DNA of 64,000 bases from CAWCDJ01 sp963794265 (lineage in GTDB: Bacteria > Acidobacteriota > Terriglobia > Bryobacterales > Bryobacteraceae), in the NCBI GenBank assembly GCA_963794265.1, contig CAWCDJ010000007.1:1-64000 (forward strand), written 5' to 3'. The translations under genes and the position numbers were made by a program. Within the stretch, counting starts at the first letter, position 1. Each line of letters opens with the position of its first letter. Positions 30,815 through 39,797 of the stretch are shown piece after piece. Under the pieces are notes generated by a model. That model did not search any database and was not told where the DNA came from. It worked only from the letters and a program-made list of their open reading frames with translations.

Positions 30815-31522
30815 TCACACCCGGCCGAACGCGATCACCTCCTGGCGCATATCTGCATCTTTCTTTCGTGGCCGTCCACCTCGCTGCGGCAGAAGGCTGC
30901 GCTTCAAGTTACGTTCCAACGTTTTGACAAACTCTGGCGTCCCCAACGGCCGGCCACTATGAGTGCTTTGCCGGATCGCTCCTGTCTCCGCCTCTTCGAC
31001 CGCCGCGGCGAGATACTCGGTCCAGCCTTCCGGCTTCCAACTCTGCTGCCAATCCGATATCTCTACGAGACTGTCCTGGTTAAATCCGCAGTGACTCGCC
31101 GCACTGGACCATGCGTATTCCCAGGGCCGGTCTGCCAACCCGGCCCGAACTGGGTTCATTTCCGTATAGCGCAGCGCCGCCCAAAGGTGCGGTGTATCGA
31201 GCGGGCAGGAAAAGTACCGCCCCTGCCACACATGACCCGATGACAGGTGACGGGTATTGAAGTAGGCGGCGTATCGTCCGTGTACATGCTTCATCGCGAG
31301 AGCCAGGGAATCGGCGCGCCGCGGAATCGCGATCAGGTGCACGTGGTTCGACATCAGGCAGTAGCCGGCCACGGAGAGGCGATATAGCCGGCAACAATAC
31401 CGGAGCAGTTGCAGATATACCTCACGGTCAGCCTCCGATTCCAGGATGAAGCCGCGAGCGTTGCCGCGTTGCGTGATGTGATGCGGAACATCGACAGCGA
31501 TGACTCGAGCCAGACGTGCCAT
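30815..31522 (-). CDS. REP-associated Y1 transposase (RAYT), copy 1
   Basis: 235 residues of the TnpA_REP/Y1_Tnp family. The HUH motif is NHVHLI with His60 and His62. A second conserved block, YTEMNPVRAGL with Tyr119, follows, as does the typical GHVWQGRYF segment. Such single-strand transposases mobilise or are domesticated with short palindromic repeats. The protein is identical to copy 2. Ends of the gene lie close to inverted-repeat arms at 30512-30535 and 31557-31580. Confidence 0.92.
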   Translation of the reverse strand: MARLARVIAVDVPHHITQRGNARGFILESEADREVYLQLLRYCCRLYRLSVAGYCLMSNHVHLIAIPRRADSLALAMKHVHGRYAAYFNTRHLSSGHVWQGRYFSCPLDTPHLWAALRYTEMNPVRAGLADRPWEYAWSSAASHCGFNQDSLVEISDWQQSWKPEGWTEYLAAAVEEAETGAIRQSTHSGRPLGTPEFVKTLERNLKRSLLPQRGGRPRKKDADMRQEVIAFGRV

Positions 31523-31556
31523 AGAACAAAGAGTGTGTCCGGCGCGCCCAGTTTCT

Positions 31557-31580
31557 CGGAAAACGTTCCGTCTGTCCCCG
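31557..31580 (-). repeat. Inverted repeat, right arm of RAYT element, copy 1
   Basis: Complement of 30512-30535 with one mismatch. It is followed by three copies of CGATTTGA/GGATTTGA-type direct repeats up to 31625. Confidence 0.7.
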
Positions 31581-31630
31581 ATTTGAAGCTCGGATTTGAA
31601 GCTCGAGCCAGGCTCCGATTTGAAGGCTAA

Positions 31631-31874
31631 TTACCGTCCACGGCGCGCAGGCCAGCCCTCGACCTTGTCCCGCTCCACCGTGATCAACATCGTGAACGGA
31701 CTTTTCGTGAATGCCTCCGGCACCCCTTCGAATTCCAGGGCGGTCCCCGGATCCGCCTCGTTCGGAAAGGGCGCGCTCAGCTTCAGCGTGATCTCTTCGG
31801 TGTTCGGCGCGCCGATCCACACCACCAGTTCTTGCGGGCGCCTCGCCGGGGTGGCGCGGATGAGCGTGCCTTTG
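31631..31874 (-). pseudogene. Duplicated 3' fragment of the TPR gene
   Basis: On the minus strand this is the last part of the secreted TPR protein encoded intact at 32735-33928, ending in the same GWPARRGR. It has no 5' part: at 31874 it is cut and joined to the repeat array. It is a by-product of the tandem duplication. Confidence 0.85.
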
Positions 31875-31906
31875 GGAGAACCCAGGGACAGACGGGCCGT
31901 TCCCGT

Positions 31907-32614
31907 TCACACCCGGCCGAACGCGATCACCTCCTGGCGCATATCTGCATCTTTCTTTCGTGGCCGTCCACCTCGCTGCGGCAGAAGGCTGCGCTTCAAG
32001 TTACGTTCCAACGTTTTGACAAACTCTGGCGTCCCCAACGGCCGGCCACTATGAGTGCTTTGCCGGATCGCTCCTGTCTCCGCCTCTTCGACCGCCGCGG
32101 CGAGATACTCGGTCCAGCCTTCCGGCTTCCAACTCTGCTGCCAATCCGATATCTCTACGAGACTGTCCTGGTTAAATCCGCAGTGACTCGCCGCACTGGA
32201 CCATGCGTATTCCCAGGGCCGGTCTGCCAACCCGGCCCGAACTGGGTTCATTTCCGTATAGCGCAGCGCCGCCCAAAGGTGCGGTGTATCGAGCGGGCAG
32301 GAAAAGTACCGCCCCTGCCACACATGACCCGATGACAGGTGACGGGTATTGAAGTAGGCGGCGTATCGTCCGTGTACATGCTTCATCGCGAGAGCCAGGG
32401 AATCGGCGCGCCGCGGAATCGCGATCAGGTGCACGTGGTTCGACATCAGGCAGTAGCCGGCCACGGAGAGGCGATATAGCCGGCAACAATACCGGAGCAG
32501 TTGCAGATATACCTCACGGTCAGCCTCCGATTCCAGGATGAAGCCGCGAGCGTTGCCGCGTTGCGTGATGTGATGCGGAACATCGACAGCGATGACTCGA
32601 GCCAGACGTGCCAT
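31907..32614 (-). CDS. REP-associated Y1 transposase (RAYT), copy 2
   Basis: Its 235 residues are identical to copy 1 (His60/His62 HUH pair, Tyr119 in the NPVRAGL block). Since this copy adjoins the intact TPR gene, it is likely to be at the original location, with copy 1 produced by the tandem duplication. Confidence 0.92.
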   Translation of the reverse strand: MARLARVIAVDVPHHITQRGNARGFILESEADREVYLQLLRYCCRLYRLSVAGYCLMSNHVHLIAIPRRADSLALAMKHVHGRYAAYFNTRHLSSGHVWQGRYFSCPLDTPHLWAALRYTEMNPVRAGLADRPWEYAWSSAASHCGFNQDSLVEISDWQQSWKPEGWTEYLAAAVEEAETGAIRQSTHSGRPLGTPEFVKTLERNLKRSLLPQRGGRPRKKDADMRQEVIAFGRV

Positions 32615-32648
32615 AGAACAAAGAGTGTGTCCGGCGCGCCCAGTTTCT

Positions 32649-32672
32649 CGGAAAACGTTCCGTCTGTCCCCG
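32649..32672 (-). repeat. Inverted repeat, right arm of RAYT element, copy 2
   Basis: Identical to 31557-31580 and complementary to 30512-30535 with one mismatch. Confidence 0.7.
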
Positions 32673-32734
32673 ATTTGACCCCCGATTTGAAGCTCGGATT
32701 TGAAGCTCGAGCCAGGCTCCGATTTGAAGGCTAA

Positions 32735-33928
32735 TTACCGTCCACGGCGCGCAGGCCAGCCCTCGACCTTGTCCCGCTCCACCGTGATCAACATCGTGAA
32801 CGGACTTTTCGTGAATGCCTCCGGCACCCCTTCGAATTCCAGGGCGGTCCCCGGATCCGCCTCGTTCGGAAAGGGCGCGCTCAGCTTCAGCGTGATCTCT
32901 TCGGTGTTCGGCGCGCCGATCCACACCACCAGTTCTTGCGGGCGCCTCGCCGGGGTGGCGCGGATGAGCGTGCCTTTGAGCCTGGGCAGCGGTATGTTGC
33001 GCACCGAATCGGCAAAGTAGGCATCGCCGTCCACCGCGTCCAGACGCTTGCGCAGTTTCTTCCACGCCGCCAGTTCGGGATTCGTCCGCTCCAGTTCCTC
33101 CTCGGCCCTGCGGTCGGCAATCACCTGGGCGGATTCCACCGTGAACCCGGCCGGAGGGTCGGGAGCCGCGGCGGCGTCCACCTCGAGCTTCTCCAGACCT
33201 CCCGGCTCCCCGTGATAGGAGACGTAGAGTTTCTCGAGCAGCATATCGACCTGCCGGCGCTGCCCCTCCGGCAGCGCGCCGTCGTCATGCATGGATGCCG
33301 CACGCGCCAGGTACCAGAACGAGGGCACCAGCTTCTCGGGTTCTTTCTCGAGAGCCATCACCATACCCAGCCAGGCGCAGATCTCGCCGTCTTTCGGGCT
33401 CTGGTGCAGAATCTCTGTGAACTCCTTTTCGGCTGCCGCGTAATTGCCGCGCTGCCAGGCTACCCATCCCAGGGCGCGGTGCGCCAGCAGGCCGGCGCGG
33501 GTCTTCTCCGCCTCCGCGCCCGCCGGAAAATAACCGTCCAGGCCGCTCAGCAACTGGCGTGCCGCGGTTTCGCCGATCTTGAGGCGATCGGGCGCGGCGT
33601 CCTTGCCGGCGGGGATCAGCACCGTGCACCAGTAGAGGCCCACGAAGTTATCCGGCTGTTCGCCGATCATCTCTTCCGCCGTAGCCAGCATCCTGGCGCT
33701 GTCGCCCTGCGACTGGTAGGCCTGCAAATACAGCTCGCGCCGTTCCTGGCGAAGTTCCGACTGCGGGTATTTCGCTTTCCACTGGTCGAGCAGCGCCACG
33801 CGTTTCTGCGGCGCGGCTTCCGCGCGGATGGTCAGCACCAGGTCGTACTCGCCGCGGTCGGTCCAGTTGGCCGCGGGAAGGGCCGCCAGCAGCGTCAGCC
33901 CGCAAAGCGCAATGCGAATGATCCTCAT
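32735..33928 (-). CDS. Secreted TPR-like protein, third gene of the caspase operon
   Basis: 397 residues with a signal peptide (MRIIRIALCGLTLLAALPAANW). The first 250 residues form helix pairs as in tetratricopeptide repeats (for example LLAHRALGWVAWQRGNYAAAEKEFTEILHQSPKDGEICAWLGMV). The last 130 residues are a beta-rich domain. Its start overlaps the stop of the caspase gene by four bases, so they are co-translated. The 3' end borders the RAYT element and was partly copied by the duplication. Function unknown. Confidence 0.75.
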   Translation of the reverse strand: MRIIRIALCGLTLLAALPAANWTDRGEYDLVLTIRAEAAPQKRVALLDQWKAKYPQSELRQERRELYLQAYQSQGDSARMLATAEEMIGEQPDNFVGLYWCTVLIPAGKDAAPDRLKIGETAARQLLSGLDGYFPAGAEAEKTRAGLLAHRALGWVAWQRGNYAAAEKEFTEILHQSPKDGEICAWLGMVMALEKEPEKLVPSFWYLARAASMHDDGALPEGQRRQVDMLLEKLYVSYHGEPGGLEKLEVDAAAAPDPPAGFTVESAQVIADRRAEEELERTNPELAAWKKLRKRLDAVDGDAYFADSVRNIPLPRLKGTLIRATPARRPQELVVWIGAPNTEEITLKLSAPFPNEADPGTALEFEGVPEAFTKSPFTMLITVERDKVEGWPARRGR

Positions 33929-35889
33929 TGGACCTGCTTGCTCACTTTCATCCCCACCGTGCTCAAGGGTTTCACTTCCACATCCTGTTGAGCGAGGATC
34001 TTGCCGTCCTCCACGGTGCGGATTTCGTATTTGCCCACCGGGACCTCCAACTTCACCGGCACCTGCTTCGCCATCACCTTGCCATCCACCACCACCGCGG
34101 TCTCGCCCGTGCCCCCCTCGAACTCGAGGAACCCGGTTTCCTGTTCCAGGCGAAGCTGCAATTCGTCGCCGCTCGGTTTGACCACCAGCGTCCCCATGGC
34201 CGGGCGGAAGCCTTCGAGATCCGCGTGGATCGTCTGCTTTGTCGCGCTCAGGGTGAGGATGCAGGGCGATTGGCAGCGCTGCTCCGGGTCGCCATCCACC
34301 GAGAGGTTCGCGCCCGGCGGGTCGGTCGTGACCTTCACCGGCACGCCCGTGGGCCTGCGCACGTTGCTGGTATTGACCTTCGCGCCGCCCGCCTTGCGGA
34401 TCAGCAGGTCGCGGGAATTGGACGAGCTGATCACTTCCACATGAAAGAAATTCGGAACCGCCGTGCCCGGCGGCGGCGCCGCAGTAGAGACTGCCGGGAC
34501 CGGCGCCGTGACCGCCGATACGGGCACCGTGGGCGGAGGAGTTGCCGCGGCGCTGAGTTCCTTGACCCAGCGCGACAGATCCACCGGAGTCGCCGCCTGG
34601 AAGCGCTGCCCGGCCTGGAAATCGGGCGCGCCAAAGTGCACGCCGCTGAAGATTTCCGAGATCGGCGGCGGCTGCGGCGGCGCGCTTTCGAGTAGCTTGC
34701 CGGCCTCGGGGTAGACCGGGGCCAACTCCTTCAGCATCGCATCGGCCTTGCGAATCTGCGCGGTCGTGCCACGGATGCGGATGGCTTTCAGTAAACGAAC
34801 GGCTTCATCCAGCCGGTCGTCGAGCAGGTTGCTGTCGACTCCCCGAAAGGCTGCCTCGATGGCGAACAGGTCCATCCGGTACGCCTGGTCGAAGAGCCCC
34901 GCTGCCGCCTTGTAATTCGCGGCCTCGAAGCGCGCCTGCGCGTCCCTACGGGCTTCGAGGTAGGGCAGTTTGGCCTTGGCCGTCTCTTCGAGGCTGCCGC
35001 CGGGCTTCTTCTTGAGCACCTGGTTTACCAGGTCGATGGCCTGTTGCCAGTCTTCGTGCTGCTCGCGGAGTTTGGCGTCCTCCATCCATTTCTCCACCAG
35101 GGTCGGATCGCTTTCGGTGTCTAGGTTCGAGGGCGGGTGGAAATAGAACCGGCTGGTCGGGCTGCCGAAAATGGTGGGGTTCTGATGATTGTCGGTCTCC
35201 TCGAGCACGCGTTTGGTCACGCGCGCCACAATATCGCTGATGGGCAGGCCGGGTTGCGCGATCAAGTCGGCCAGCGCCTCGGTGAAATAGCTGTCGCGGC
35301 CGCCCGGATTATCGGCGGCCACGTTGTTGGCGTTGGTGGAGTAGATCACCAGGGAATCGGGCCCCGCATCCGGTGGAATGGCCAACCCGGCTTGCAGCGT
35401 TTGCGCTTCGGTCAGCGGGTTGCTGCGGCAGGCATCCAGAATGTAGATGCTGCGCTTGTGCCGCACGCGCTTCAGCGATTCGATCACCAGGTTGAACGGG
35501 AAGCAGCGGAATTTGGATAGCGTGATGGTCGAGCCCGGCTCGAAATCCACCGGCACCAGAAGGTTCTCGTTTTCGATCTGGACGCCGTGCCCCGCATAGT
35601 AGAACAGCGCCGTATCGTCGGGGCCGAGTTGTCCCAGGAATTCGGCCAGCGCCTCTTCCATTTCGGCCTTCTTGGCGTTCTCTTTGAGAATTGTCTGGAA
35701 GCCAGAGGCTTTCAGCACCTTGTCCATCAGTCGCGCGTCGTTGATAGCGTTCTGGAGCGGGCGTGTGAGATACGCGTCGTTGCCGATGATGAGCGCGACG
35801 CGCTTGCCTTCTTGCTGCGGAGCGGCCATCGCATTCGTGGCCAGCCCCGAGAGCAGCGCGGCCAGGAGCAGCAGCAGGGGAATTCGCAT
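33925..35889 (-). CDS. Secreted caspase-like (C14) protein with PEGA domains
   Basis: 654 residues. A signal peptide (to about residue 22) is followed by a caspase-fold domain (about 28-255): RVALIIGNDAY, catalytic His101 in YYAGHG and Cys154 in LDACRSNP, both intact. A TPR-like helical region (about 265-400) and a Pro/Ala linker follow. Residues 515-654 hold one clear PEGA domain (GVPVKVTTDPPGANLSVDG) and a second similar one (VVVDGKVMAKQVPVKLEVPVGKYEI). Such peptidases probably process or sense envelope proteins; the substrate is unknown. It is the middle gene of three; 9 bases separate it from the upstream gene. Confidence 0.88.
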   Translation of the reverse strand: MRIPLLLLLAALLSGLATNAMAAPQQEGKRVALIIGNDAYLTRPLQNAINDARLMDKVLKASGFQTILKENAKKAEMEEALAEFLGQLGPDDTALFYYAGHGVQIENENLLVPVDFEPGSTITLSKFRCFPFNLVIESLKRVRHKRSIYILDACRSNPLTEAQTLQAGLAIPPDAGPDSLVIYSTNANNVAADNPGGRDSYFTEALADLIAQPGLPISDIVARVTKRVLEETDNHQNPTIFGSPTSRFYFHPPSNLDTESDPTLVEKWMEDAKLREQHEDWQQAIDLVNQVLKKKPGGSLEETAKAKLPYLEARRDAQARFEAANYKAAAGLFDQAYRMDLFAIEAAFRGVDSNLLDDRLDEAVRLLKAIRIRGTTAQIRKADAMLKELAPVYPEAGKLLESAPPQPPPISEIFSGVHFGAPDFQAGQRFQAATPVDLSRWVKELSAAATPPPTVPVSAVTAPVPAVSTAAPPPGTAVPNFFHVEVISSSNSRDLLIRKAGGAKVNTSNVRRPTGVPVKVTTDPPGANLSVDGDPEQRCQSPCILTLSATKQTIHADLEGFRPAMGTLVVKPSGDELQLRLEQETGFLEFEGGTGETAVVVDGKVMAKQVPVKLEVPVGKYEIRTVEDGKILAQQDVEVKPLSTVGMKVSKQVQ

Positions 35890-35898
35890 CGTCTCTCC

Positions 35899-38277
35899 TT
35901 ACCGGAACGTCACCTGGCGGGACCGTCCGTCGAGCGTCAGGTCCTTTTCGCAGTTGGCCGAAACCAGCTTGCCGCCGTTGTACGTGTACTTGATCTTGGA
36001 AGATTTGCCGGCGCTCTCGACGGTTTCGCCCACCAGTTGGCCGTCCTGGTATTCCATCGTCCGCTGGTAGAATTTGGGGCCGCGGCGTTCGCCCGAAAGC
36101 TGGTAGCCCTCGATCGATTGAAGCTGCAATCCTTCCCAGTGGAACTCCAGCAGGGTATCGCCCGGAGCGCCGCGGGGGCCGGCGATTTCCCGGGCCGTGC
36201 TCACGCGCCCCGCCCCGTCGTAGGCGATCTGAAAGTAGTGGATCTTGTCCCACACGAACGGCAGGAAAAATTTGTTGCCGGCAATCGCCAGCGCAATGTT
36301 CTTCCCGGTCAGCCTGGCTACCGCCACCGGGTCGGCATACGGGCTGTTGAGAAGCACCAGCGATGCCCGCTTCAGGGCTTCATCGGCATCCGTTCCCGTC
36401 GAAGGCTTGGCTTCGCCGTCATCCGACGCCACCGTCACCTGCGGCACCTTGTTCTCGTAGGCGAACGAGATTTTTCGTTCGTCGGTGGCGTGCTCGCTCT
36501 TGTCGAATGCCGGGGTGATCGAGCGCAGTTTGTCGCCCTCCCATTCGAAGGTGACCTTCAGTTTGTTGGAAGCCTCGATGTGGTCGATTTTCGGCTGGAA
36601 CGCCAGGCTGATCGGGCAGTAGTAGACGGTTTCGGGCAACTTCGCGCCCGACATCCAGTTGGGCGTCCCCTGCGTGGGCTTCACCGGTGCTTCGGCCCAG
36701 GCCAGCACGCGCCGCACCGCCGCCCGCTGGCCGGTGTTGGCATCGAGCGTGTTCGAAACGTCCAGATACTGCCCCAGGTACTTCCGGCCGTCATCAGGAT
36801 CGCGGGTGACCAGCGAGGACATGCCGGCGTAGTACAGCAGATCCGGATCGTCGTTCTTGGACCGCAGTCCTTCGAGCGCCAGGCTGTGCACGCGATTGAA
36901 GCTCGAATCGGCCCACGACTTCTGCATCTCGCCTTTCAGGTCCTTCAGGCTGCTGGTGCGTTGAAAAAGCAGTTCGTTGCGAAGGCGGTTGGCCGGGTCG
37001 CGCTCTTCGGCGACCGCGCGCAGATCGTACTGATCGAGCACCGCGATGGCGCTCGAAATCGCATGCATGGCGCCCAGAATCTCGGCCTTTTTCAGCAGGA
37101 CCTTGAGGTTCTCCGGGTCCACCAGTTCCGCCTGGGACACGCTCTTGAGGGCATCGTCGAGCTTGTTCTGTTCCTTGTAGCGCGTCGCAAACAGTAAGTC
37201 TCTCTCGATCTCGTTGACCTGGCCGGCACTCAGTTGCTTGCGCTGCGATTGCCGGTCTACCGCGACGCGGCGCGAATACTCCACCCAGGCGAGCGAGACC
37301 TTGCTCCCCAGTTCGGCATTGCCGGGCTGACGGAGGCTGGCCAGACGGTACTCCCGGAATGCCGCCCCGAATTCGTTCTCCGCGAAGCGTTCGTTGCCGG
37401 CCTGCGTGTGCAGTTGCAGGCTCTCTTTCAGGGCCTGGCGCTGCTCCGCCGCCATCCCTGGAAATGCCTGCTGGTACTTTTCGAAATCGCGGTCCGCCAG
37501 CAGAAACGAGTCCCATTCTTCAGCTGCTCCGAAAGCCCGCAGAATGGCCATCTTGCGATCCACCCACTCGCGCTGGTGCTTCAGGGCTTCGCGCAGTTTC
37601 TGCTGTTCGGGCTCCTGCGGATAGACCTCTGCCGAAAGGGCCGCGTATTTGAGTCCGCGATCAAGCACGTCTACCCCAACCGTGCCGCTTTGGAATTCTT
37701 CATACGGCTCCCTCATGGCCTCTTCGAGATATTTCTCGAGAGGCGCGGCCGCCGGGTTGCCGCGATAGTTCTTCACCGTGGCGGCGAACAGTTCCAATTG
37801 CGCCGCGAAAGCCTTGCCCTTGCCGCCCAGGATCTCGAGCGCGGCCGTAGTCGTGCAAATCCGTGCCAGTTCTTCCGCGCCGCCGGGCAGGAATGCTACG
37901 AAGGAAGCCGTGGGCACGTCCACCGGCACTTTGTCTTTTTCGGTTTTCTTATAGGAAATTCTCGCGGCCTGCCACAGCGGCCCCGCCGCGCCGGACGCGC
38001 TTTTCAGACCGTCGGGGATGAGGAAGGTCATGGTACCGTCTTCCCAGGACCCGACGGCACCGGAATCGGCGTCTTTCAGTAGGGTGCCGCCAAGGTGTAG
38101 CGAAGGCAACTTCCCCGGAACCACTCGCGGTTGGGCGCCGATGCTCAACGCCTTGTCCTTGCCATTCACGGAGACAGTGGCGGCGTCCGCGAACTGAAGT
38201 CCCTGACCCGAGCGCGAAACCAGAATGCCCGCGTGAACACTGGCTGCGGCGAGCAGCAAAGTCAAAAAGCGGCGCAT
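35899..38277 (-). CDS. Large secreted TPR protein, first gene of the caspase operon
   Basis: 792 residues from the ATG at 38277 (a TTG four codons upstream is open). Signal peptide MRRFLTLLLAAASVHA. Residues about 230-560 are helical and TPR-like (AFREYRLASLRQPGNAELGSKVSLAWVEY; SVSQAELVDPENLKVLLKKAEIL). The C-terminal 230 residues are beta-rich with repeated tyrosine/glycine strands (YQDGQLVGETVE...KIKYTYNGGKL) resembling RHS/YD-like or WG-type repeats. Its gene lies directly upstream of the caspase gene in the same direction, so a shared envelope complex is plausible. Confidence 0.7.
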   Translation of the reverse strand: MRRFLTLLLAAASVHAGILVSRSGQGLQFADAATVSVNGKDKALSIGAQPRVVPGKLPSLHLGGTLLKDADSGAVGSWEDGTMTFLIPDGLKSASGAAGPLWQAARISYKKTEKDKVPVDVPTASFVAFLPGGAEELARICTTTAALEILGGKGKAFAAQLELFAATVKNYRGNPAAAPLEKYLEEAMREPYEEFQSGTVGVDVLDRGLKYAALSAEVYPQEPEQQKLREALKHQREWVDRKMAILRAFGAAEEWDSFLLADRDFEKYQQAFPGMAAEQRQALKESLQLHTQAGNERFAENEFGAAFREYRLASLRQPGNAELGSKVSLAWVEYSRRVAVDRQSQRKQLSAGQVNEIERDLLFATRYKEQNKLDDALKSVSQAELVDPENLKVLLKKAEILGAMHAISSAIAVLDQYDLRAVAEERDPANRLRNELLFQRTSSLKDLKGEMQKSWADSSFNRVHSLALEGLRSKNDDPDLLYYAGMSSLVTRDPDDGRKYLGQYLDVSNTLDANTGQRAAVRRVLAWAEAPVKPTQGTPNWMSGAKLPETVYYCPISLAFQPKIDHIEASNKLKVTFEWEGDKLRSITPAFDKSEHATDERKISFAYENKVPQVTVASDDGEAKPSTGTDADEALKRASLVLLNSPYADPVAVARLTGKNIALAIAGNKFFLPFVWDKIHYFQIAYDGAGRVSTAREIAGPRGAPGDTLLEFHWEGLQLQSIEGYQLSGERRGPKFYQRTMEYQDGQLVGETVESAGKSSKIKYTYNGGKLVSANCEKDLTLDGRSRQVTFR

Positions 38278-38444
38278 AGCGGTGATCAAAATACCCCTTA
38301 TCGACCAGGGTCCAAGTCTATACCGGATCGCGACCGGATTTCAATCACGGGTAGTCCCGATCCCTGGAGTGCCAGTACCCCGTACCTTTCTTGAAAGAAA
38401 AGAGATTCGCCTCCGGCTCCCGACTTCTGGTACTGTGTTTCCAG

Positions 38445-39797
38445 ATGAAGCGACTGCAACAGGTGATCTGGACCAAGGGGACGTTTCTGACCCCCCAACA
38501 CCTCCAGATCCAGGACCGGTTCCTGGAGAACCTTCTGCAATTCCAGATCGAGAGCCTGTCCTTTCGGCCCTGGGGGTTCCGCACGCTCCAGATCAGCCAG
38601 GAAGGGCTGGCAGCGGGGACTTTCGGCGTCTCGGCTGCTTCCGGCATCATGCCGGACGGCCTGCTTTTTGATATTCCGTCGTCCGACGACACGCCCCCGC
38701 CCAAGCCCCTGCCCGAATGCTTCGAGCCCGACCAGAAGACGCTGGACCTCTACCTGGCCATTCCGCAGTATCGCGAGCGGGGGTTGAACGTGGCCACCTC
38801 GGTGCGCGACGCCGGCTCGCGATTCCGCGCCGAAATCGAGATGTTCCGCGACGAAAACAGCGGCATGGCCGAGAAGCCGGTGCAGGTGGCCCACAAGAAC
38901 CTCCGGTTCCTGAGCGAAGGCGAAAGCCGCGAAGGGTACTCCACCCTGCGGGTGGCGCGCATTCTGCGCAGCGAAGCCCAGACCTTCCAGTTGGACCCGC
39001 TGTTTGTCCCGCCGCTGCTCGATTTCAATTCCAGCGAGCACCTCGCCACCATCGCGCGGCGCCTGGTGGAAATTCTTAGCGCCCGCTCCGGCACGATCGC
39101 CGGAATGCGCCGGCAGAAAAACCAGAGCCTGGCGGATTTTACCGCGGCCGATATCGCCAATTTTTGGCTGCTCTACACCATCAACACGTCGTTTCCGGTT
39201 TTCCGGCACCTGTTCGAGACGCGCGGCGGACATCCCGAAACCCTGTATTCGGCGATGCTGGCCCTGGCCGGCGCGCTGACCACGTTCTCCGCCACCATCC
39301 GCCCGCGCGACCTGCCCGTCTACGATCACGACGACTTGGGCACCTGCTTCACCGACCTCGACGAGAAACTGCGGATGCTGCTCGAAACCGTCGTACCGGC
39401 GAACTTCGTTTCCCTGCCGCTCAAGCTGGTGCAGCCCTCCATTTACGCCACTTCCATCGATAACGACAAGTACCTGGTGAACACCAAGATGTACCTGGCG
39501 GTGAGCGCCGAAACCAGCCAGGCCGATATCGTCGGCAAGACGCCCCAACTGGTGAAGCTGAGCTCCGTCGGACAAGTGGATACCCTGGTGCGGCAGGCTC
39601 TGGCCGGTGTGCCCCTGACGTACGTGCCGGCGCCGCCGGGAGCGATTCCGGTGAAGATGAACCACCAGTATTTCAGCCTGAGCCAGGCGGGTGCATCCTG
39701 GGAAGCCATTCAGCGCGGCCGCAACCTCGCGGCTTACGTTCCGTCGGACCTGCCGAACCCGCAGTTGGAGCTGATCATTCTGCTGCCGCAAGCCTAG
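38445..39797 (+). CDS. tssK: T6SS baseplate protein TssK, paralogue 1
   Basis: 450 residues from the ATG at 38445, where the family's N-terminal motif starts (MKRLQQVIWTKGTFLTPQHLQ). An upstream TTG gives a longer frame without family support. TssK trimers connect the TssF/G wedge to the TssL/M membrane complex. The conserved C-terminal region ends NPQLELIILLPQA. Compared with paralogue 2 the canonical W-x-EGM-x-L-x-P-H-HFQ motif is changed (WTKGTFLTPQHLQ). The last four bases overlap the convergent FTRMF gene. Confidence 0.9.
   Translation: MKRLQQVIWTKGTFLTPQHLQIQDRFLENLLQFQIESLSFRPWGFRTLQISQEGLAAGTFGVSAASGIMPDGLLFDIPSSDDTPPPKPLPECFEPDQKTLDLYLAIPQYRERGLNVATSVRDAGSRFRAEIEMFRDENSGMAEKPVQVAHKNLRFLSEGESREGYSTLRVARILRSEAQTFQLDPLFVPPLLDFNSSEHLATIARRLVEILSARSGTIAGMRRQKNQSLADFTAADIANFWLLYTINTSFPVFRHLFETRGGHPETLYSAMLALAGALTTFSATIRPRDLPVYDHDDLGTCFTDLDEKLRMLLETVVPANFVSLPLKLVQPSIYATSIDNDKYLVNTKMYLAVSAETSQADIVGKTPQLVKLSSVGQVDTLVRQALAGVPLTYVPAPPGAIPVKMNHQYFSLSQAGASWEAIQRGRNLAAYVPSDLPNPQLELIILLPQA

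Larger units (their letters stand above)
30783..31874. repeat. Tandem duplication, first copy (1092 bases)
   Basis: The segment reappears at 31875-32978, with every sampled stretch identical except for a 12-base insertion in the second copy. It contains a whole transposase gene, its right arm and the last 81 codons of the neighbouring TPR gene. The junction at 31874/31875 joins the inside of the TPR gene to GGAGAACCC. Confidence 0.9.
31875..32978. repeat. Tandem duplication, second copy (1104 bases)
   Basis: Matches 30783-31874 apart from a 12-base insertion near 32678 that adds one more CGATTTGA unit. Its right end is inside the intact TPR gene, so this copy keeps the original junction. Confidence 0.9.
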
